64,000 nucleotides of DNA, from contig JBCBRY010000006.1 of the NCBI GenBank assembly GCA_039819485.1, forward strand, positions 1 through 64,000, in the 5' to 3' direction. Made by a program: the position numbers and the translations under genes. The stretch is from UBA6168 sp039819485. Lineage in GTDB: Bacteria > Bacteroidota > Bacteroidia > Chitinophagales > Saprospiraceae. Positions 45,621-53,907 of the stretch are shown piece by piece (position 1 is the first letter of the stretch; every line of letters begins with the position of its first letter). A model generated the notes under the pieces. It was not told the origin of the DNA, made no database searches, and saw only the letters and a program-made list of their open reading frames with translations.

Positions 45621-47013
45621 AAAAAGGAATAATTTTCACCCCACGTGGTTTGGCCAAAAAACTCTGCAAAATACGCATCACCTCTGGGTTATGTTCTTTC
45701 CATTTGACTGCATCGCGTAATTCGTCCAATTGGCCGTTTAAGTTTTCTGCATCAATAAAACCGAATCCCTGGTATTCACCATCTTCCACTAACACCACCG
45801 CTTTTTCCTCATTGTTTCTGCCTTTATCCAGCAAGAAAAAACTGGGTTGCAGAAAGTTTTCATTGAGAGCGGCCATGGCCTCTTCTGCCCTTTCGTTGTA
45901 AACTTCGGCCTCTTCTTCACCGATGCATGCACCATTACATTGTCCCAGGTGAAAGTCAAAACAGGCCCCGCTTTTTAGTTCAAGGTGGCAATGTTTCAAA
46001 CAAAGTTCATATGATTTTTGCACGCCCCGTAACCAGGACTTGGCATTGGCCTGCTTAGGATAAGAAGCGATGACCTGCAAGTTTTTCCGCGATTTGATGG
46101 TAGTTTTTTTAACTTCAAAACAGAGGTATCCATCCTCGTTTTCGAAAGCATGAATCACATAGGGGAACTGACGAACCTTCTGGGCACGATTGATGGACGG
46201 CATGAGGCGCTTTATTTCATGTGATTCCATCAGCAACGCCACCAATTCACTTCCAGTGATTTCATAACTGACATCATGAACGGCGGCCTGCAACTTCCGC
46301 GCCTTTTCGGTTTTAACTTTAAAGTGTTCCGCAACCCGTTTTTTAATATTCAGGCTTTTACCCACGTACACAACATTCCCTGCCTGGTCGTGGAAATAGT
46401 AAACACCGCAATGCTCGGGCAAAGCATGTATTTTCTCCATCGAAAAATTGGTGGGCAGCAGAGATTCTTTCACACCCAGATTGACCATCTGCCGGATGTT
46501 TTCATCCGTACTGTTGACCTGCATGATGCGCTCGAACAAGTCGACAGTCGCCATGGTATCTCCCATCGCACGGTGACGGGCTCCCACATTCAGGTTAAAA
46601 TGGCGAATCAAATTACTTAAACTGTAAGATGGCAAACCGGGGAATGCTTTTCTCGCCAGGCGAACTGTACAGAGGTTTTTACGCATATAAGTGAACCCAA
46701 GCCGCCGGAATTCCTCCTGGATAAAACTATAGTCAAACCGGACATTGTGCGCAACAAAAATGGCTCCTTCGGTCATCTGCACTATCTTTTTCGCTACTTC
46801 ATAAAACCTTGGGGCTTCCGCTACCATCTCGTTCGTGATGCCGGTCAGTTCCGTGATGCCGTACGGAATGGAACGCTCCGGGTTGACGAGGGTCTCAAAC
46901 TGGTCCAGTATCTTTTGCCCATCATGCAGAACGATGGCCACTTCTGTGATTTTATCGTTCACTGCCCGTCCGCCAGTCGTTTCTATATCAATGATTGCGA
47001 ATAACTTATCCAT
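45619..47013 (-). CDS. DEDDh exonuclease fused to GIY-YIG nuclease domain
   Basis: A 464-aa fusion. Residues 1-165 form a DnaQ-like 3'-5' exonuclease (Asp9, Glu11 in DIETTG; Asp94; His147 and Asp152 in HRAMGD). Residues about 195-290 are a UvrC/Cho-type GIY-YIG domain (GVYYF 203-207, VYVGKS, IKKRVAEHF). The C-terminal ~170 residues include a CxxH...CxxxxxxxC stretch (LKHCHLELKSGACFDFHLGQCNGAC) as in Cho/UvrC. This pairing is known in Bacteroidota and actinobacteria and is presumed to act in DNA repair. Confidence 0.88.
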   Translation of the reverse strand: MDKLFAIIDIETTGGRAVNDKITEVAIVLHDGQKILDQFETLVNPERSIPYGITELTGITNEMVAEAPRFYEVAKKIVQMTEGAIFVAHNVRFDYSFIQEEFRRLGFTYMRKNLCTVRLARKAFPGLPSYSLSNLIRHFNLNVGARHRAMGDTMATVDLFERIMQVNSTDENIRQMVNLGVKESLLPTNFSMEKIHALPEHCGVYYFHDQAGNVVYVGKSLNIKKRVAEHFKVKTEKARKLQAAVHDVSYEITGSELVALLMESHEIKRLMPSINRAQKVRQFPYVIHAFENEDGYLCFEVKKTTIKSRKNLQVIASYPKQANAKSWLRGVQKSYELCLKHCHLELKSGACFDFHLGQCNGACIGEEEAEVYNERAEEAMAALNENFLQPSFFLLDKGRNNEEKAVVLVEDGEYQGFGFIDAENLNGQLDELRDAVKWKEHNPEVMRILQSFLAKPRGVKIIPF

Positions 47014-47105
47014 CTAAATTTTCTTGTATAAAAAGAATAAAAATTAAATTCGCCCGGTTTTTGTAGCTTGCGCCCATAAAATCCAATGACAAAAACCCAC
47101 AAAAC

Positions 47106-47957
47106 ATGTCCTCCTTCAAAAGCTATTTAGCTTGGTCTTTGTTCCTATTGCCAACGGTGTTATTTTCCCAAAGAGACACATCAAAAATCACCTTTCTCCC
47201 AAGCGACCGCTTGTTCCAACCGATCATTTTCGACCCTACGGAATCCCAGGCATACGGGACCATTGCCCCATACTGGGAAGAAGGAAATTATACCGATGAC
47301 CTTTACCTTCCGTTTGGCATGGGCTTTTACAAAGGGTTTCTTCGTTGGAATACAGGAAGACCATCAGAAATAGGTTTTGATTTTTCGGCCCACACGCAAT
47401 TTATCTGGACGGAAAATGACGGAAAAATCGAAAGGAACCTGCTCAACTCCGACTTTAAGGTCTCCGTGATGTGGAATAAGCAACTCAATGATCAGCATTC
47501 CTATCGATTAAGATTTTACCATGTTTCCAGTCATTTGGGAGATGATTACGTCATTCGCAACGGCATCACCTCCTTTTTTCCTAACCCCAACAATTATGAG
47601 CAATTGGATTTCACCTGGTCTTTTATAAAAAATGTAACCCGTTATTATGCAGGGCTTGGCATGGTGGTCAGGCCAGAAACCATCCGCAAAAGGTTCAGCA
47701 GTCAATTCGGTAGCCAACTTGAAAAACCGCTTTCCACCAAATGGCCATTGGGAATAACCGCCGGATTCGATCTGAAAATTTTAGAACAACATGATTTCAA
47801 CCCAAGTGTAAAAGCTGCATTTGGCCTTCGAATTGGACAATCGGATAAAATGCCATTACGGATTGTCGCAGAATATTACAGAGGCAATTTGCCTTACAGT
47901 CCCTTCGAATTTATGCGGGTACAATGGATCGGAGCCGGGCTCTACTTTTCCCCGTGA
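47106..47957 (+). CDS. DUF1207 outer-membrane protein
   Basis: A 283-aa protein with signal peptide (WSLFLLPTVLFSQ). LPSDRLFQPIIFDPTESQAYG near residue 33 is the DUF1207 start. The rest is beta-barrel-like, ending in an aromatic strand (IGAGLYFSP). Role unknown; it sits alone between the exonuclease and a NamZ-like gene. Confidence 0.8.
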   Translation: MSSFKSYLAWSLFLLPTVLFSQRDTSKITFLPSDRLFQPIIFDPTESQAYGTIAPYWEEGNYTDDLYLPFGMGFYKGFLRWNTGRPSEIGFDFSAHTQFIWTENDGKIERNLLNSDFKVSVMWNKQLNDQHSYRLRFYHVSSHLGDDYVIRNGITSFFPNPNNYEQLDFTWSFIKNVTRYYAGLGMVVRPETIRKRFSSQFGSQLEKPLSTKWPLGITAGFDLKILEQHDFNPSVKAAFGLRIGQSDKMPLRIVAEYYRGNLPYSPFEFMRVQWIGAGLYFSP

Positions 47958-48045
47958 TCTTGGAAGCTTTTTAAGTTTGATTTAATCTTTTGTGTGAAAA
48001 AATTTACTTTGCACACAATAGCCAAAACAACGGCCGTTCACCAAT

Positions 48046-49314
48046 ATGTTTGCAAATGTAAAATATTTTGTTTCAATTTCACTTTTTTTCCTTCTCCTTT
48101 GTTTCGCTTGTGGGCACAAAAAAAATTCAACAAAACAACCATCGGTGGTTGTAGCCAATGACTCCAGTCGCCTCAAGGAAAATGAAGCTCAAAAAATTTC
48201 GGTAGGTGCCGCAAATACCGAATTGTATTTGCCAAAGATTAAAGACAAAAACATAGCCCTGGTAGTTAATCAGACCTCCATGATCGGCAACTCTCACCTC
48301 GTTGATTCACTGCTGAAGCTGAACATTTCCATAAAAAAAATATTTGCTCCCGAGCACGGGTTTCGCGGTCATGCCGATGCCGGGGAAAAGGTAAAGGACG
48401 GAATTGATGTGCAAACTAATTTGCCCATTGTATCACTGTACGGAAAAAAGAAAAAACCACTCCCGGAGGATTTAATTGATATTGATTTAATAGTCTTCGA
48501 CATACAGGATGTCGGCGCCAGGTTTTACACTTACATATCTTCTATGAGCTATTTGATGGAAGCCTGTGCTGAACTTGACATTCCGTTGCTGATCTTGGAT
48601 CGTCCCAATCCGAATGGGCATTATGTGGATGGTCCAGTTTTAAAAAAAGGATTTGAATCTTTTGTTGGGCTGCACCCGGTGCCTGTCGTACATGGAATGA
48701 CCGTCGGTGAATATGCTCAAATGGTCAATGGTGAAGGTTGGCTAAAAGACGGGATAAAATGTGCTTTGGAAATAATTAAATGCAACAATTATGACCACAC
48801 TAAATTTTATGAACTACCAATAAAACCATCGCCTAACCTGCCCAACATGCGATCTATTTATTTATATCCTTCGATCTGTTTTTTTGAAGGAACCCAAGTA
48901 AGTGTTGGAAGAGGAACGGACAAACAATTTCAGGTATTGGGCGCACCTGAACATCCTGACGGAAATTTTGAGTTCACCCCTGTATCAATGCCTGGTGCAA
49001 AATATCCCAAACACGAAAATAAAATGTGCAGAGGGTACGACCTGACAGAAATTGATTTATCTAAATTAAAAAGCTTACCTCAATTAAATTTGAATTACCT
49101 AATTGACTTTTACCAAAATTATAAGAATAAAAATAGATTTTTTAATGAAAATTTATTCTTCGACAAATTAGCTGGAAATGACGAATTACGCAAACAATTA
49201 ATAGCTGGAAAATCGGAAAATGAAATCAGGGAAAGTTGGCAGAAAGCATTAAACACATTTAAGAAAACAAGAAATAAATACTTGCTTTATAAAGATTTCC
49301 CAACGAACAATTAA
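48046..49314 (+). CDS. NamZ-like lipoprotein (DUF1343, exo-N-acetylmuramidase family)
   Basis: A 422-aa lipoprotein with lipobox CFAC (FLLLCFAC). DUF1343 motifs: IALVVNQTSMIG, FAPEHGFRG, GVDVQT-like GIDVQTNLPIVSLYG, VFDIQDVGARFYTYISSM, LDRPNPNG and PSPNLPNMRSIYLYPS. NamZ-type enzymes release N-acetylmuramic acid from the non-reducing end of peptidoglycan fragments (established for the B. subtilis enzyme). Probably periplasmic cell-wall recycling. Confidence 0.88.
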   Translation: MFANVKYFVSISLFFLLLCFACGHKKNSTKQPSVVVANDSSRLKENEAQKISVGAANTELYLPKIKDKNIALVVNQTSMIGNSHLVDSLLKLNISIKKIFAPEHGFRGHADAGEKVKDGIDVQTNLPIVSLYGKKKKPLPEDLIDIDLIVFDIQDVGARFYTYISSMSYLMEACAELDIPLLILDRPNPNGHYVDGPVLKKGFESFVGLHPVPVVHGMTVGEYAQMVNGEGWLKDGIKCALEIIKCNNYDHTKFYELPIKPSPNLPNMRSIYLYPSICFFEGTQVSVGRGTDKQFQVLGAPEHPDGNFEFTPVSMPGAKYPKHENKMCRGYDLTEIDLSKLKSLPQLNLNYLIDFYQNYKNKNRFFNENLFFDKLAGNDELRKQLIAGKSENEIRESWQKALNTFKKTRNKYLLYKDFPTNN

Positions 49315-49399
49315 GAGTTAAAAAAACACTAATACCTTTTTACAAAAGGTCAATCAACGTTTTTAAAAAAAACTTTACTAAACACTAAAAACTAAGATC

Positions 49400-50032
49400 A
49401 TGAAAAAATCATGCACGCTGTTTATTCTATTTTTAATGACCATCAATTTATTTAGTCAGGCTACCGATGAGTCAGCAAGAAACCTGGAAGTCGGTGTCAA
49501 CGCAACCGCTTTTGTATCCAGTCTTTTTGGGAATACTTCTTTTGATGACTATTTATTCACCATCAAGAAGCATCTAAAGTCTGATAAAACCCTAAGGGTA
49601 GGATTTGGCTTTAATGGCTCCTTTCTCACCGACGACCCTTCCAGTGACGATATAACTAATAATACAACCATAACTTCGTTTGAGTTTGACTTAAGGGTTG
49701 GGGCTGAAAAAAATATTATGACAAAAGGTAACTGGTCTATCAAGTTGGGATTTGATGGAATTACAGGTTATTTCATCAACACCAGAAAAATCACACAAGG
49801 AAAAAGAATTTTTCAAAATTACTATTTAGGTCTCGGCCCGGTTACGGGTATCCAATATATGATAAATGACCGTATAGGATTATTAACGGAAGCGTCGTTT
49901 TTCACTTCTATTTCCGAAATAAAAGATGAAGAAAAATCTGATTCTCCAACTTTTGACGACAAGGATAAACGGACCTCCATTAATTTCGGCATGCGAATAC
50001 CAACTAATGTTATTTTCTTCGTCAATTTTTAA
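49400..50032 (+). CDS. Small outer-membrane beta-barrel protein
   Basis: A 210-aa protein with signal peptide (FILFLMTINLFSQ). It is an alternating hydrophobic strand pattern with eight or so strands (LEVGVNATAFVSS, LRVGFGFNGSF, FEFDLRVGAEK, IKLGFDGITGYF, NYYLGLGPVTGIQY) and terminal NVIFFVNF. Porin or OmpA-like fold, no specific family. Confidence 0.65.
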   Translation: MKKSCTLFILFLMTINLFSQATDESARNLEVGVNATAFVSSLFGNTSFDDYLFTIKKHLKSDKTLRVGFGFNGSFLTDDPSSDDITNNTTITSFEFDLRVGAEKNIMTKGNWSIKLGFDGITGYFINTRKITQGKRIFQNYYLGLGPVTGIQYMINDRIGLLTEASFFTSISEIKDEEKSDSPTFDDKDKRTSINFGMRIPTNVIFFVNF

Positions 50033-50061
50033 ATAAATTATCCATTTAAATATTCAGTTGT

Positions 50062-50146
50062 AAAAAATGACATTTTTACCTTTTTCTAAAATTCGGTTTT
50101 AGAAAAAAAAACCGTTTTTTAAAATGGTAGAAATGTCATTTTTTCA
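50062..50146. repeat. Palindromic element, divergent variant
   Basis: Ends AAAAAATGACATTTTTACC (50062-50080) and GGTAGAAATGTCATTTTTTC (50126-50145) resemble the TGACACTTTT elements, but the interior differs (TTCTAAAATTCGG ... ACCGTTTTTTAAAAT). It sits between two convergent genes, a natural terminator position. Confidence 0.65.
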
Positions 50147-50153
50147 TACTCCT

Positions 50154-51494
50154 TTAATTCCTCGGGATAGTCAGAATCTTCTCTTGGCGTCCATCCAAAA
50201 ACTGAAATTGTCCATTCGAATACACACCATCTTCTTCCAGCATTATCCGCACTATCTGCCCACCCCACTCTTCCACTTCTGTGGCGGCAAAAAGTTCAAT
50301 AGAATAACAAGTGTTGGAAAACAAAGGATAATCTCCCCTGCCCGGTACACCTCCCTGTTGATCCCATAAACCAATGGTCGGCCCGGCGGCGTGGCCATGC
50401 AGTCCGATCGGATGTGTGTAGATCGACGCCTGTATACCTTCAGAGGCGGCCTGGGTTAAAGCACCAGCTAATATTTCATTGCCGCTTTTACCTTCTTCGA
50501 AGTTATTGGTAAGGATGTCCTGCAAACGGTTTCCGTTATTAAATGCTTTTTGCAGACCGGCCGGCACGTCCTTCTCTCCAGGTTTTAATACATAAAAATG
50601 TTGTTGTTGATCTGTATTTAAACGCAGGTAAGTGATCCCAAAGTCGACGTGCAATAAATCACCCGGCCGAATAATATCATCTTCCGGTCTTTTGGAAAAA
50701 GAACGAAGGAACCCTTCTTTTCCACGAGTAGCCCGCTGTATAGAAACCGATGGATGAAACCAGGTGTTCAGCCCTAAGTCGGTCACGCGCTGCCGCAACC
50801 ACCAGACTACGTCGTCAGTTGTGGTGATACCCGGATGGATGGATTTTTCAGAGAGACCCTCCTGCAAAATGGTATGCCCCATGTGCGCAATCATCGGATA
50901 TAGTGCCAGTTCTTTTTCAGTTCTGGTTTCCAACCAGGCGATCGCCAGCCGCTCGGCTGAAACTACTTTGGCATGCATTTTTTCAGGCAAATACTTCATA
51001 AATGCCTCATATTCAGATCGAACCAGGCCATCCGCCAATGCAAATGTTTCCGAATAATTCAAGCCGATTTTTTTTGGTTGTTTGGTTGCAATGATATTCA
51101 TCAGTGCTTCCCATTGATCGGGATATACATCGAGGTTCCATTCCCCTTTCAACAGTTTTCCTACGTCATAGCGGGCAATTGCAATTTTTTCAATTGGCGC
51201 TCCCTCCCCCGGATCAAAGAAGACCATCATCGTGCGACGGCGGGCTGAAAGCCAGGTGCTGGGAAGGATGGTTTTCATGACCGGGTCTTCATTATATTCC
51301 CGGCTGATGAGAATCCACATATCGATATTTTCCCGCCGCATTAATTCGGGCAATAAATGATCGAGCCGTTCTTCTAAAATTTCATCGACGACTTTTGCCC
51401 GGTCGCGTTCATTTAAAATCCCGGGCATTTCATTTTGTGAATAAACCAAACTTATAAAAAAGGAAAAGATTAAAAAGGAAAAAAAATTTTTCAT
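50154..51494 (-). CDS. Secreted M24-family (Xaa-Pro type) peptidase
   Basis: A 446-aa pita-bread-fold protein with signal peptide (FSFLIFSFFISLVYSQ). Creatinase-like N-domain 25-190, M24 domain 200-440. Predicted metal ligands: Asp of HVDFG, Asp eleven residues later (LNTDQQQ), His in THPIGLHGH, Glu in SIELFA and Glu in RIMLEEDGVY. Ligands appear intact, so it is probably a periplasmic aminopeptidase P-type enzyme. Confidence 0.8.
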   Translation of the reverse strand: MKNFFSFLIFSFFISLVYSQNEMPGILNERDRAKVVDEILEERLDHLLPELMRRENIDMWILISREYNEDPVMKTILPSTWLSARRRTMMVFFDPGEGAPIEKIAIARYDVGKLLKGEWNLDVYPDQWEALMNIIATKQPKKIGLNYSETFALADGLVRSEYEAFMKYLPEKMHAKVVSAERLAIAWLETRTEKELALYPMIAHMGHTILQEGLSEKSIHPGITTTDDVVWWLRQRVTDLGLNTWFHPSVSIQRATRGKEGFLRSFSKRPEDDIIRPGDLLHVDFGITYLRLNTDQQQHFYVLKPGEKDVPAGLQKAFNNGNRLQDILTNNFEEGKSGNEILAGALTQAASEGIQASIYTHPIGLHGHAAGPTIGLWDQQGGVPGRGDYPLFSNTCYSIELFAATEVEEWGGQIVRIMLEEDGVYSNGQFQFLDGRQEKILTIPRN

Positions 51495-51658
51495 AATGGG
51501 CAGTTTTGGGCGAATATAGGAGAACCCGTCAACTTGGCCAAAATGAAAATTTCATTGAAAAACGATGACTTATTACTAAGTTTTTTTCATCTAATCTATA
51601 AAAACAAATAGTTCATTTGCATAAAATGGTTCCTGCTTATTATTTTCCTGGCCGATTA

Positions 51659-52126
51659 TTAATTCTTTTTAGTAGACCTTAATTGCTGATTTTTTTGAAG
51701 CTTGGGTTTGTTTGCTGCATAAATACAACAGGGGCGTTTCCGATTGATTCTTCTTTTCTTAAACGACACTATCTGTTTGTCTTTTTCACCCAGACCACTT
51801 GTTATGTTCACATCAAGTCGTGTTGATTTTTTGTTTTTTACTTTTACTTTTAATATCCGTAAATCCCGATGGCCTGTATAAGTAAACAGAACTTCATAAA
51901 TACCTTCTGGAAGTTCATTTATAGCATATAATCCATCAAAATCCGTTTCTGATCCGGTATACAAAACCCCAGCTTTATAGATTGCAACGGTGCCAAAAAT
52001 AATTGGTTCCCCTGATTCTGCATCGTGCATTACGCCTTCGATAGTTCCCTGAGAAAATAAAGGGACGACAGCAAACAATCCCAATAAAAACACTGTTGCT
52101 GCTTCAGACATTTTAATAAATTTCAT
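51659..52126 (-). CDS. Small secreted CarboxypepD_reg-like protein, paralogue 1
   Basis: A 155-aa secreted protein: signal peptide (ATVFLLGLFAVVPLFSQ), then one Ig-like CarboxypepD_reg domain with GEPIIFGTVAIY and GLYAINELPEGIYEVLFTYTGH. It differs from its two neighbours in a basic C-terminal tail (KKRRINRKRPCC...). Function unknown; such domains usually occur at the start of TonB receptors. Confidence 0.7.
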   Translation of the reverse strand: MKFIKMSEAATVFLLGLFAVVPLFSQGTIEGVMHDAESGEPIIFGTVAIYKAGVLYTGSETDFDGLYAINELPEGIYEVLFTYTGHRDLRILKVKVKNKKSTRLDVNITSGLGEKDKQIVSFKKRRINRKRPCCIYAANKPKLQKNQQLRSTKKN

Positions 52127-52139
52127 TTTTTTATAGCAA

Positions 52140-52571
52140 TTAAAAAGCGATTTTTGAAATCTGTTTTTTGTTAAATGAAAAGCCTTGCGTAAGGTTACGT
52201 ATTTGGACCATTGGTTTTATACTGGAGCAACTGCCCCAAAAGGCTTCTAAATCTATGTAGGGCATTTTTGCATTTAAATCAGTGGTTTTGTTTTCTGCAA
52301 TGATCACATCCGTTACTTTAAAATCGCCGTAACCAGTGTACGAAAACACCACATCATATTTGCCCGGACTTATTCCGGAAATTGAATAAAACCCATTAAA
52401 ATCGGTATCTTTCTCCGTTATAAGAGTATCGTTTTGATACAAGGCTACCGTACCAAAAATAATTGGCTCGCCAGATGGTACTTCTTGCACCAACCCTTTA
52501 ATTTCCCCTTGAGCTAATAACAATGGGATTAAAGAGTTTAGGAAAAATAAAACAAGAATAATTCGCTTCAT
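52140..52571 (-). CDS. Small secreted CarboxypepD_reg-like protein, paralogue 2
   Basis: 143 aa from start 52571 (KRIILVLFFLNSLIPLLLAQ); the 52598 ATG is an alternative. The domain core is GEPIIFGTVALYQND, GFYSISGISPGKYDVVFSYTGY. It ends NLTQGFSFNKKQISKIAF, which closely matches the end of paralogue 3 (DLTRGFSFKSSQISKISF). Member of a tandem triplet on the minus strand. Confidence 0.7.
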   Translation of the reverse strand: MKRIILVLFFLNSLIPLLLAQGEIKGLVQEVPSGEPIIFGTVALYQNDTLITEKDTDFNGFYSISGISPGKYDVVFSYTGYGDFKVTDVIIAENKTTDLNAKMPYIDLEAFWGSCSSIKPMVQIRNLTQGFSFNKKQISKIAF

Positions 52572-52605
52572 AAATATTAATTCATGTTTTTTTTTCAAAA
52601 AAAGG

Positions 52606-53031
52606 TTAAAACGAAATCTTAGATATCTGAGAACTTTTAAATGAAAACCCTCGTGTCAAATCATCTTTATGGATGATTGGAATTGTTAATTTTACACAGA
52701 TGTCAGGAGCATGACCGCCATTTATTAATTTAGCATCTAATTTATTTGAAACGTTTCTAATTATTTGAACATCAACAATTTTGTGGGGCATGTATCCCGT
52801 ATACATAAATACAACATCATAAATTCCTGGATCAATTTCAGAGATGGAGTAAAAACCGTCAAAATCTGTTTCAGTAGCTGTTATAATAGAATCGTTTTGA
52901 TACAGAGCGACCGTACCAAAAATAATAGGTTCCTCACTCATACCATCGGTGACGGTTCCCTGAATTAAGGCTTGGGACAGACCTACAGAAGTGAAAAATA
53001 AACCAATAAGGAGCATTAAAAAAGTTTTCAT
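52606..53031 (-). CDS. Small secreted CarboxypepD_reg-like protein, paralogue 3
   Basis: 141 aa from start 53031 (KTFLMLLIGLFFTSVGLSQ); 53073 would add an unsuitable leader. Core EEPIIFGTVALYQND, GFYSISEIDPGIYDVVFMYTGY. It is the most similar to paralogue 2, implying a recent duplication. The shared tail QISKI(A/S)F is not part of the domain and may be a contact or localisation element. Confidence 0.7.
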   Translation of the reverse strand: MKTFLMLLIGLFFTSVGLSQALIQGTVTDGMSEEPIIFGTVALYQNDSIITATETDFDGFYSISEIDPGIYDVVFMYTGYMPHKIVDVQIIRNVSNKLDAKLINGGHAPDICVKLTIPIIHKDDLTRGFSFKSSQISKISF

Positions 53032-53095
53032 AACCAGTATTTTCCACAAATTAAATAGAAAATATAAATGCAATGAAAACTCTTTTTACGATAAA

Positions 53096-53755
53096 TCAGG
53101 TTTCAGAAAATGAAGCTGCAATTCCTACGCGGGACTTCAAAAAATTATTTTCTTTGATTTCAGCCATCATAAAAGAGGCAATATCACCAGCGCTTATTTC
53201 AGATTTCCCTTCGACTGGAAAATCTTTATTTACTGAATAATAGTTGGTCGCCTCCACATCCAAAATATTAGGCGGGCAGATAAAAGTCCAATCAAGTTTT
53301 GACTTTTCTAAATGTTGAAAAGCTTTAAAATGTTCCGCTGTTACGGTTTTGTATTTTTTCGGAAAATCAGGAGAATTAAAAATATAATCCCGCTCACCGG
53401 TTTCTTCATCCACTACCCTATCCAGGATTCCCATACCTCCAATCCCGATAATTCTTTTCGGTCCCTTTTTTTCCAATACGCCAACAATTTTTTTCATGCC
53501 CAATGAACGGGTTCGGTTGCCCGGCTCCATCGGGCCACCAATGGCCGAAAGGACGACATCCATTCCTTTAACCGCTTTTTTGATATCACTTTCGGTAAAT
53601 AAATACCCCTTAAATAATTCGAGGTCCGGCCGTTCTGTTGATAATTTTTCAAAAACGTTTCTCCCGAACGCACGAACCTGATGACCATGTGCGATGGCCG
53701 TATTGATTATATGTTGACCAACCATTCCGGTGGCTCCGAATAAAAGGATATTCAT
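53096..53755 (-). CDS. NAD(P)-binding Rossmann protein (NmrA/atypical SDR type)
   Basis: A 219-aa protein starting MNILLFGATGMVGQHI, the glycine-rich NAD(P) motif of atypical short-chain dehydrogenases. GMDVVLSAIGGP follows the nucleotide fold. FKAFQHLEKSKLDWTFICPPNI is typical of NmrA-like proteins. No Tyr-x-x-x-Lys catalytic pair is obvious, so activity is uncertain. Confidence 0.8.
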   Translation of the reverse strand: MNILLFGATGMVGQHIINTAIAHGHQVRAFGRNVFEKLSTERPDLELFKGYLFTESDIKKAVKGMDVVLSAIGGPMEPGNRTRSLGMKKIVGVLEKKGPKRIIGIGGMGILDRVVDEETGERDYIFNSPDFPKKYKTVTAEHFKAFQHLEKSKLDWTFICPPNILDVEATNYYSVNKDFPVEGKSEISAGDIASFMMAEIKENNFLKSRVGIAASFSET

Positions 53756-53907
53756 TGTTGAAATTTTAAATCTGTAATATTGTTTGCAATAACGGTGTTA
53801 CCGTTCCAAAATGGCAGCACCGGTTGTTGTGGAAAAAAGTCTTTTTTTGAATCCACAGTAAATCTAACAGATTTTTCAAGTTCACCTAAAGTACATGAAA
53901 AAAAGGA

